Assembly (NCBI GenBank): GCA_043228905.1
Contig: JBHGNT010000020.1
Location: forward strand, 5,208,001 to 5,272,000
DNA from: Azolla caroliniana
Taxonomy: Eukaryota > Polypodiophyta
Direction: 5' to 3'
Length of the DNA stretch: 64,000 nt
Shown here: positions 56,936-64,000 of the stretch, piece by piece
Position numbering within the stretch: position 1 is the first letter of the stretch
Layout of the letters: each line of letters opens with the position of its first letter
Notes under the pieces: generated by a model
What the model saw: only the letters and a program-made list of their open reading frames with translations
Database searches by the model: none
What the model was told of the DNA's origin: nothing
Made by a program: the position numbers and the translations under genes

Positions 56936-57351
56936 TGTTATGTACACATAACGTGGGTGAGGGTAGGTCACCAATATTTACATTAGTGAAGGGTATGGTA
57001 TGTTCACTAATGTTAAAAAGGGGACTAATGATTGGATAGAAGGAATGATAGGTGCATGCACTACCATGATTTGGACAACCAATGAATGGAGAGCCTTTTA
57101 CAAACGCACATCTATTCAAGGGGCTTAGGAATATGAGGCTTAGCTACCCTCATAATCACATTACATCGGAAGGCTACTATCTTAGACACCGGTGGTGCAG
57201 GCTAGGCTTACGTCTCGACGATCGTGTTTATCTCTTCCAAGGTATTAGTCATCCTAATATCCGACGGTATGGGACGTCGATGTTAGGTTGGTTTATGTCT
57301 AGATCATAGCTACTTTAGTTTGGTCTATTGATTAGTAATAGACTCTTAACA
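56936..57351 (+). repeat. Ty3-5 3' LTR
   Basis: 416 bp, same ends; differs from the 5' copy by several indels (for example an inserted ACATTACATCGG stretch and a lost TTCCTTCTTT region). Confidence 0.9.
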
Positions 57352-58410
57352 AATACTTCCACATTGCTAACAGTTTGCTCTACTGTAATGTGATGGTTTG
57401 TGTTCCAAATTTGCTTGAGGTTAAAAAGAGAATTCTTTTTGAATGCCATGATGCCACGGTAATAGCTCTTGGATTGGCTTACCAATTTGTTGACGAGTTA
57501 TATCATTTTTATGGGTTACCGATGGATATCGTGAGTGATTAAGATCCAAAGTTTACTAACGACTTTTGGACGCAAGTCTTTAGGAAGTTAGAAACTATAT
57601 TGAGCATGAGCTCCACGAAGCATCCTCAATCCGATGGACATATAGAACGAGTAAATCAAATTATTAAGGACATGCTCCGTGCATATGTTGGTACAAAACC
57701 AACAAAATGGGAACATTATCTCCCAATTTTGGAGTTTGCTTATAACAACTGCAAGCATACATCGACGGGATATAGTCCTTTTATGTTGATGTATGGTTTT
57801 TAGCCACGAGCCCCGATTGATGTTAATATACATCATGATGAGTTGCGAAGTACGCAAAACTTTCTTTGAGATATGCAAGATATGTTGCATATTGCACGAG
57901 ATAATATAAAAACATCTCAAGATAGAGCGCATTTTTATGCCGATCATAATAGGTAACCTTGTGTATTCAACCCTAGACAGAAGGTATTTTTACATGTACC
58001 TCACAATTTTAAGAAATTGTCTATGGGTAAGTGTGCTAAGTTAGCCCCACGGTTTTGTGGACCTTTTACAGTCCTCAAACGCATTGGTTCATCAGCCTAT
58101 TGTCTCGCTCTTCCTGATGGCGTTGAAATCCATCTAGTTTTCATGTAAGTCGTCTAAAAGAACTTCTAGGTTCTGGCATCAATATAGTTACAACTGAAAC
58201 TCTAGTTACTTCTGAAGAATTATCTTCTAAACCACATGTACTAGAAAGAATTCTCAATGTTAAAACAAAAAATTTGTGTTCTAAAATAATTCGAGAATTC
58301 AAAATTAAATGGATGGATAAATCTATCAAAGATGCCACATGGGAACACGAAAATACTCTTAGAACTAACTGCCCTAACTTTCCATTGCAAGAGTGCAATG
58401 TTTTAAAGAG
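57352..58410 (+). pseudogene. Ty3-2 integrase and chromodomain
   Basis: Starts with the second AATAC copy. LLYCNVMVCVPNLLEVKK is the run-in; much of the zinc module is then missing. The core has YGLPMDIVSD, HPQSDGHIERVNQ and LEFAYNNCKHTSTGYSPF. After 58140 the frame breaks. The chromodomain remains recognisable at 58274-58400 (FKIKWMDKSIKDATWEHE). Confidence 0.8.
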
Positions 58411-58417
58411 GGGGTTA

Positions 58418-58619
58418 TGTTACGGGCATGACCATATAATATCCCGTGGTGAGAATTTACAATAGTATTCTATACACGTGGATAAAGTGTGAGGGTTAAA
58501 TGAGAGTGTAAAGAAGAGGAGGATTACTTTTATATTGAGACAACCCATTAGGCCAAGTGTGAACTTACTTGGGGGAACTTAGGTCTGGCTATAAATATGA
58601 GGCCTAGCTACCCACATTT
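58418..58619 (+). repeat. Ty3-2 3' LTR, truncated
   Basis: Matches the first ~200 bases of the 5' LTR, including the TATA box (GGCTATAAATATGAGG), then ends where the Ty1-5 LTR begins (TGACAAGAAACG at 58620). The remaining ~250 bases were not found in the window. Confidence 0.85.
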
Positions 58620-59203
58620 TGACAAGAAACGAATCGTCAATCCACAAGAAAGGAATATGCTAAAATACAAAACTCGAAAACACAGAAAAAACAACAAGAT
58701 GAATAGAAAGTACAGTGCATAGATTTACGTGGAAACCCTAAAGCAGAAGAAAACCACGGGAGAACACAAATTCACTATATAGTGGATGTACAAGGGAGAA
58801 GATTACAACACTCTCTACTGTGGAGTGTATCAACCTCACAGGGCTCTTGGCGTCTGTTGTTATGAACACAACTATGGAGCTGCTATCACGCTCTTCTCTC
58901 ACTCTCTCAAATAACAAACACTAATCACTTATTCTGTTCAACTCTTTCCCTATGCTTTTTGTCCTAGATGTATTTATACTTATACATCATATGGGCTATT
59001 TACAAGTGTAGCCCCTACTACACATCGTTACTATTATCATTATCATTACAATAATTATAATCGAAAGTTAATCAGTCGGTTGTCTACTGTCAACTCTTCG
59101 ACTCTCGGTACTCGACCCGAAAAATTGGCTCCTCGTCTTCAACCGTTGTCTCTTCTAGGCACGAAGAGTCGGCTCCTCCCACTAGAGGGACATATTCTCA
59201 ACA
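58620..59203 (-). repeat. Ty1-5 3' LTR (minus-strand element)
   Basis: About 584 bp, TGACAAGAAACG to TTCTCAACA on the plus strand. Followed to the right by the complement of a purine-rich tract (AACGGGGAG). TATA-like ATAAGTATAAATAC on the minus strand near 58975. Single copy, so the ends are inferred. Confidence 0.6.
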
Positions 59204-59219
59204 AACTCCCCGTTCACTC

Positions 59220-59768
59220 TAGTGGGAGGGAATCGGTAAGTCCTGTCTTTTGTCGACAGACTTTGAGTCTGTCCATCGACAAGTTCTTTGTCACCATGTC
59301 GGATCCATTGTCATCAATATGGATCTTCATGAGGGTAAACTCTCCTTCATCGAATTTCTCCCTCAACCAATGATACCTTCTCTATATATGCTTGGTCTGG
59401 GAGTAGTAGTACTCGGCATTCTTTGTTAGATGTATGTCACTCTGGCTGTCATAATAAAGCAAGGACTCCCTTTGCTTCATCCCTAACTCACTGAGAAAGG
59501 TTCTCATCCAGACTAGCTCTTTGCGCCGCCTCTACTGCTGCCATGTACTCTGCCTCTATGGTCGACAAAGCCACAGACTTCTGCAGTCATGACTGCCATG
59601 ACACGGCCCCCCCTGCATAGGTCATCACGTACCCTGACGTGGATTGGCTTGAGTTTACATCCCCTGACAAGTCCGAGTCAGTAAAACCTTCGAGCATGGG
59701 TTTTCCAACATACCTTGGGCATACCCTCGAGGTGCCTTTTAAGTACGTGAGTATCCACTTCACTGCTG
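59220..59768 (-). pseudogene. Ty1-5 RNase H
   Basis: Minus-strand motifs: VKWILTYLKGTSR, LEGFTDSDLSGDVNSSQ, TSGYVMTYAGGAVSWQS, then after a stop VALSTIEAEYMAAVEAAQ and QAYIEKVSLVEGEI. The upstream side is cut by the solo LTR at 59771. Confidence 0.85.
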
Positions 59769-59770
59769 CC

Positions 59771-60153
59771 TGTTGAGAGACAAACTCAACATCGACCGGA
59801 TCGGCTAAAGAAGCCGAGGACCGGATCGGTTGGGACCGATCGGTTAGGCCGTTAGGAAAGATATTCCGTGAGGAATATATTTGGGATTTAGTGAAGGAGC
59901 TCTTAATGAGCATTGAAGTACTATCAATACTTCGGTCAGTCCTTCTAGGACTTGTATAAAAGTGTTCATTGAACACACATATGTATAGAGAGTAGTGAAT
60001 AGAGTGTTGAATATAGTTTTTTGTCTTTTATCTCTCTCTCTCTCTCTCTCTGTCTCTCCCGCGTATACCATGTAAGCTCAAGCTCTCCATTAAACCTGAG
60101 TTTCCTTCCTTCTGTTCTGTCTTCATACTTGCTTCCGCACGCTACTTTCTACA
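59771..60153 (+). repeat. Solo LTR of the Ty1-2/Ty1-4 type
   Basis: 383 bp, TGTTGAGAGACAAACTCAAC to CTTTCTACA, flanked by CTGCC at 59766-59770 and 60154-60158. TTGTATAAAAGTG near 59953 as TATA box and a CT run at about 60030-60058. No internal region follows, so it was probably left by LTR-LTR recombination. Confidence 0.9.
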
Positions 60154-61740
60154 CTGCCAAATGTTCTCTTCCTGGATAACTCATGTATCGGGTTACTGTT
60201 CCCACAACTAAAGCTATGTCTGGTCTCGTGCAGACCATAGCATACATTAGACTTCTGATGGTTCAGGCATATGGTACTTTCCTCATCTTAGCCTTTTCTT
60301 TCTCCCCTCTCGGGCATGGCTTAGTATTTAACTTGAATTGGTCGACAACACAGAGTCGAACAACTTTGCTTCCGACATGTTGAACCTCTCTAAGATCTTT
60401 TTCATATACTTCTGTTGTGACAACCACAACACTTTCTTAGTGTTATCTTGAACTATATGCATCCCTAAGATCTGCTTTGCTAGTCCAAGATCTTTCATGG
60501 CAAACGACTTGCCTAATGCTTTCTTCTAGCTACCGATCTTCCTTGTATCTTGACTGACTATCAACATGTCATCTACATATAATAACAGAATCAAGAAGTC
60601 TCCTTCATCGTACCTTTTTTCTGAACATACAATGATCATCCTATGTTTTCTGGAACCTATGTTCCACCATGAAGAACTCGAACTTCTTGTACCATTGGCG
60701 TGGAGCTTGCTTCAAATCATACAAGCTTTTCTTCAGTCGACACACCAGGTTCTCTTTCCCTTTCTCCTCAAAGCCTCCGGGTTGATGCATGTAGATCTCT
60801 TCATCTAGCTCCCTATGCAAGAATGTTGTCTTGACATCCAATTGTTTGATGTTTATGTCCATCCATGTTGGCAGCTATGCTCAAAACAGTTCGAATGGAT
60901 GTCATCTTCATGACTGGTGCGAAAATCTCATCGAAGTCGACACCCTTTTTTTGTTGGAACCCCTTTACCACTATGCAGGCTTTATACCTAGGCGCCCTGT
61001 CGACTTCTCTAGTCTTCACCTTATAGACCCATTCGTTCCTGAGTGCCCCCTTACCTTTCGGTAATTCTACCAAGTTGTAGGTGTAGTTTTAATGCAAGGA
61101 GTCCATCTCTTCTTGCATTGCACTCACCCATCTTTCTCTATTCTTGTCGACAATGGCTTTGTCATAGCACTCTGCCCTGTCGACTTCTCTAGTCTTCACC
61201 TTATAGACCCATTCGTTCCTGAGTGCTCACTTACCTTTCGGTAATTCTACCAAGTTGTAGGTGTAGTTTTAATGCAAGGAGTCCATCTCTTCTTGCATTG
61301 CACTCACCCATCTTTCTCTATTCTTGTCGACAATGGCTTCGTCATAGCACTCTGGTTCACCTTCATCAGTCAAGAGGACGTATTGACTGGCATAATTTGT
61401 CGGTGCTTTCCTCGCTTTAAGTGGGTATCTCCTTCCACTCATTGTTGGCCCTTGTTTGGATGTCTTTGCCAACTCTTGTCTTTGCTAGGGTTCATTCATG
61501 TCGATCTGTTTCCGGATGTCCACTGACTCCGATTCATATTCTTCGATAGAGTTCAATAGGTCTGGTGATTCTGACTCATAGGTCGGTTGCTCTGAGTCGA
61601 CGAACTCCAATTCAGCTCTTCTATCTAGCTGTTTCCGATTAGTCGATTGTGTCGGTTCAGCTAGTCTTAAGGTGGTAGTCGAGGGCGACTAAGGAGTCGA
61701 TTCCGACTTTTGTTTCTTCTAGTCCTCAATTGTTTTGACT
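60154..61740 (-). pseudogene. Ty1-5 reverse transcriptase and linker
   Basis: 61472-61269: EECYDEAIVDKNRERWV-type linker end (MQEEMDSLH). 61073-60813: ALRNEWVYKVKTREVDRAP, FQQKKGVDFDEIFAPVMK. 60862-60641: LDVKTTFLHRELDEEIYMH, KKSLYDLKQAPRQWYKKF. The catalytic YVDD is readable on the minus strand near 60570 (LLYVDDMLIVS). Frames are split by stops, and the N-terminal RT part is present twice (see 60994-61353). Confidence 0.8.
60994..61353. repeat. 180-bp tandem duplication in Ty1-5 RT
   Basis: 60994-61173 and 61174-61353 start GCCCTGTCGACTTCTCTAG and differ at about three bases. 180 bases is 60 codons, so the frame is kept across the join. Confidence 0.9.
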
Positions 61741-61959
61741 TCCAAGAAAACTACAACCTGACTTCACACTATCACATTCTAGACTCGAACCTCTAACTTT
61801 TAACACACACAAATACATTATGTTGTGTTAACCATATGGAAACGCTTGTGAACTATCCACATTTGATTGTAAACTTGTATATATTGTAGAGTCTAGTGTA
61901 TAGTATATTTGAGAATATACCCGTTTAGAATATACCATAGAATAATTCTAGAATATACT
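61741..61959. other. Unassigned AT-rich spacer
   Basis: No gene seen. On the minus strand GGTTCGAGTCT (61791-61801 complement) resembles a Pol III B box, with a weak A-box-like TGGTTAACACA upstream; too little to call a SINE. Confidence 0.3.
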
Positions 61960-62019
61960 AACGTCAAGATTTATGTCTCCCTCCTCGAACCCCATTATGC
62001 TTCGCAACTCCTAGGACGT

Positions 62020-62258
62020 CAAGCCCCACCACCACCACCTGTGCAATTGACGACAGGGGAGGAATACGGGGTCTAACAATTGCTTGATTCGCATTGGCAC
62101 CATCGACACTTGCAATACCTCGTCTTGTGGAGGGGTTACCCCATGTCTGACGCCACGTGGGAACCATCGGAAAATTTACAAAATGCCCCGGAGGTGGTCC
62201 AAGATTTTGATCACCAATATTCCTACAAACCGGCGACCGATTTGCGAAGGTGGCGTAA
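62020..62258 (+). pseudogene. Ty3-6 integrase end with chromodomain
   Basis: PPPPVQLTTGEEYGV, a stop at about 62074, then LLDSHWHHRHLQYLVLWRGY, SDATWEPSENLQNAPEVV and FDHQYSYKP. A full-length chromodomain as in plant chromoviruses, thought to guide integration to marked chromatin. The upstream integrase is absent. Confidence 0.85.
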
Positions 62259-62270
62259 GAGGGGGGATAA

Positions 62271-62610
62271 TGTTAAGATTCAAACTCTTGACATGACCAT
62301 GTTATAATCAAGTATTACGGGTTACCCAACATATCTAGTATACAATTATGTATGCAATTGGTCCTTGTTGTTTTGGCTAGCATCATGTGCATAGTTGCTC
62401 CCTTCTAGTATTTACACTTGGCACATGCATGCGTACCTACATGCTCTATTGTAGATTCACATGCATGCAACAAGTATGCATGCCGTGTAGTATAAATAGT
62501 TGAGTTCACCTTGAAGGAATTCAAGGTGAACAACACCAATTACGAAGTCTTTCAGTTAATACTATTCATCCATTTGGTTATCCTCTTTCTTGTATCTTGA
62601 GCTTATGATC
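62271..62610 (+). repeat. Ty3-6 LTR
   Basis: Starts TGTTAAGATTCAAAC directly after the purine tract. Contains GTATAAATAG near 62491 as TATA box. The 3' end is uncertain (somewhere 62600-62635); no primer site could be assigned. Confidence 0.6.
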
Positions 62611-62671
62611 TATCTGTGATAGTTTGTTCACCTTCCCATCCTCATAGCTCTCCCTCTCATAAGCCATAACT

Positions 62672-64000
62672 ATGTCTGACTCAGCAAATGACTTAAGTCA
62701 GATAATGGTAGCCTTACCACAACTCCAGCTTGAAAATGAAGCTCTTCGAAATTCTTTACAAGAACTTCAAGTTAGTACCTCCCTATCCTCACAACCCCTG
62801 AAGCCTAGTCTCCCACCGCAACCTAGCCTAGAGCCCGATCTTCTACTAACATCTGGCCTAGCTTCTTCACATTTTCTTGAGCCTAAGGTTAGCCTCCCAG
62901 AAAAATTTGATGGAATGAGGTCGCGTTGTCGTAGTGTAATTCGCAAACTACATGAAAAATTACATTCTTAGTTCTCCGGATAGGATATGGTGTACCCAGT
63001 AAGGACCGAAACCAGTAAGGAGACCCGGCAAGAGCCGGATGAAGAAGGCTGGTGAGAGTTAGTGAGAAACGGACGAAGAGATCGGTAAGGAGGTTCCGGT
63101 AAGAACCGGATAAAGAAAACTAGCAAGCACCGGATGAAGAGACATATTTGTAAATAGAAGAAAGTATAAAAATATATATATTACATGCATAGGGCAGGAT
63201 TCGAACCCTATACCTCCATGTTAATAATGTTAAGCCTTATCATTATACTAGCGTATTATGAAATTTAAAGTTATACTAAACTTTATCCCATTTAAATTTC
63301 TAGACCTGCATGGTACAAAAATTTATTCATGCATAGACACTCGAGTTAAAAGAAAAGATGAGATAGAAAGCTAATCATGCACATGCAGTGTGCATGAAAA
63401 CTAAAGATAGGAAAAGCATGATGTTTGCATGTGATAAACTTAGACTCTTCCAACACTATATAAGGAAGAGAGAAAGATGTATAGAGGTTGTTGATTATTT
63501 TACAAGGGGATTAATATAATATAATCGTGGGATCCACGAGTTTGCTAACTATTTTTCTCTCTTAATTTGAGTACTCACTAATACAATATACTCGTGGGAT
63601 TCACGAGTTTTTCATATCTTTCTTTCTTACAATATATTTCATATTCTTAATTGCCTTAGAATTTTCTTTCCTCCTAGTCCAAAACCCCAGTGGTTCCCAC
63701 CCAACTCACGCAATGATCCGGAGCCGTAAGGCACGACAGCGTTTCCGAGGGTTCATCAACCAAATTTGACTTATCATTCGGCTACAATCTCAACATTATG
63801 CAGATGGTGTTCGACAAGTCGGCCTTGTGGGCACCCTTCTCTCCGGTCCGGCTCAAGCTTGGTTTGCACCATTCGTAGAAACTTCATCACCTCTATTGGA
63901 GAACTTTCCCGCCTTCCTTGCTGAGTTAGAGGTCACATTTGGTGAAACGGACCGGCGATGTACAACCATTAACAAGCTTTATGCACTCGAACAAGGTTCG
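62672..64000 (+). pseudogene. Ty3-6 gag, interrupted and running off the edge
   Basis: The ATG at 62672 opens 85 codons (MSDSANDLSQIMVALPQ ... VSLPEKFDGMRSR). They stop at the 812-bp insertion and continue in the same frame at 63743 with FRGFINQI, then a TGA, RLQSQHYADGVRQVGLVG, LLSGPAQAWFAP and FLAELEVTFGETDRR. A typical plant chromovirus gag; incomplete at 64000. Confidence 0.85.
62927..63738. mobile_element. 812-bp insertion, probably a solo LTR
   Basis: Ends TGTCGT and ACGACA form a 6-bp terminal inverted repeat, and GCGT is duplicated at 62923-62926 and 63739-63742. Inside are ~24-bp purine-rich repeats with CCGGATGAAGA (63000-63140), a TATA-like CTATATAAGGA near 63457, and two copies of CGTGGGAT(T/C)CACGAG. 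No coding. The family is unknown; a non-LTR small element is not excluded. Confidence 0.75.

Larger units (their letters stand above)
53804..57351 (+). mobile_element. Ty3-5: deleted Gypsy element, relative of Ty3-2
   Basis: LTRs 53804-54238 and 56936-57351, duplication AATAC at 53799-53803 and 57352-57356, primer site TGGTATTAGAGC at 54240-54251, purine tract GTAGGGGAG before 56936. A long leader (54252-55690) is followed by a few gag codons joined to integrase. Protease, RT and RNase H are missing. Inserted in the pol region of its own relative, Ty3-2. Confidence 0.95.
20983..58619 (+). mobile_element. Ty3-2: chromodomain Gypsy element, opened by three insertions
   Basis: The 5' LTR (20983-21432) and partial 3' LTR (58418-58619) both start TGTTACGGGCATGACC. 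Ty1-2, Ty1-3 and Ty3-5 lie inside it. Remaining segments are leader (21433-21663, 27411-28878), gag, protease, RT entry (to 30646), RT/RNase H (52555-53803), and integrase with chromodomain (57352-58410), then the polypurine AAAGAGGGGG. Coding parts are decayed. The 3' LTR is cut by Ty1-5. Total span about 37 kb for an element of perhaps 6-7 kb. Confidence 0.85.
58620..61740 (-). mobile_element. Ty1-5: Copia element, 5' half missing
   Basis: The left LTR (58620-59203) is the 3' LTR of a minus-strand element. Then come RNase H (59220-59770 and pieces after the solo LTR), RT (60380-61100) and linker to about 61740. Gag, protease, integrase and the other LTR are absent. Carries a solo LTR and a 180-bp duplication. 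It interrupts the Ty3-2 3' LTR. Confidence 0.8.
61960..64000 (+). mobile_element. Ty3-6: chromodomain end, LTR and gag of Gypsy sequence
   Basis: A chromodomain C-terminus (61960-62258), a purine tract AAGAGGGGGGATAA, an LTR starting TGTTAAGATTC at 62271, then a gag start codon at 62672, all on the plus strand. This order (pol end, LTR, gag) suggests two copies sharing an LTR, or adjacent relatives. Gag is interrupted by an 812-bp insertion and runs off the window edge. Confidence 0.7.

Noticed and set aside
61760-61845. Candidate SINE on the minus strand
   Set aside because: Only the B box is convincing; the A box is weak, and no tail or target duplication is visible.

Overview
This window looks like transposon-dense nuclear DNA of a seed plant, most likely an angiosperm. 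At its left edge is one ordinary host gene, a three-exon plastidial acyl-ACP (stearoyl-ACP) desaturase at 287-2836. All six di-iron ligands are present and GT-AG introns can be read directly. No other host gene was recognised. From about 6 kb to the right edge nearly everything is retrotransposon sequence. Species cannot be named from the sequence alone.

Layout. 1-2.9 kb: desaturase gene. 2.9-6.0 kb: gene-free, with a 28/37-bp repeat cluster and a threefold 354-bp tandem array. 6.06-6.63 kb: two LTR remnants. 6.64-17.15 kb: a plus-strand LINE (LINE-1) split by Ty3-1 (7712-12450) and Ty1-1 (12653-16648, minus). 17.2-19.96 kb: a minus-strand LINE (LINE-2) with a long reverse transcriptase frame. 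20.0-20.98 kb: the LTR and leader of a Copia element (Ty1-0). 20,983-58,619: Ty3-2, a chromodomain Gypsy element opened by three insertions. These are Ty1-2 (21664-27410), Ty1-3 (30647-52554) and Ty3-5 (53804-57351). Ty1-3 in turn holds Ty1-4 (32113-37696, minus) and Ty3-3 (about 38.9-50.34 kb, minus), and Ty3-3 holds Ty3-4 (43360-50001, minus). The deepest stack is therefore Ty3-2 > Ty1-3 > Ty3-3 > Ty3-4. 58.62-61.74 kb: truncated minus-strand Copia Ty1-5 with a solo LTR (59771-60153). 61.96-64 kb: Ty3-6, a chromodomain end, then an LTR, then a gag start, with an 812-bp insertion in gag.

Nine insertions have flanking target-site duplications readable in the sequence: GTAT, ACTAG, AATTG, GGCAT/AGCAC, AAGAC, AATAG, AATAC, CTGCC and GCGT. 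In several cases the interrupted host frame reads straight across the junction once the insert is ignored, so the nesting order is well supported. Most element genes carry stops and frameshifts. The most intact are Ty3-4 (a Tat-like Gypsy with a second RNase H), the LINE-2 reverse transcriptase and parts of Ty1-1.

Points of most interest: Ty3-1, with very short LTRs, 4-bp target duplications, no visible chromodomain and a polymerase/integrase unlike the other Gypsy elements here; two unrelated derivatives that kept integrase but lost reverse transcriptase (Ty1-1, Ty3-5); a charged tail after RNase H conserved between Ty1-2 and Ty1-4; a small hairpin at the LTR tips of four related Copia LTRs; and five phased hairpins in the Ty3-2 leader, one with a compensatory stem change. 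No CRISPR, rRNA, bacterial-type or prophage features were found.
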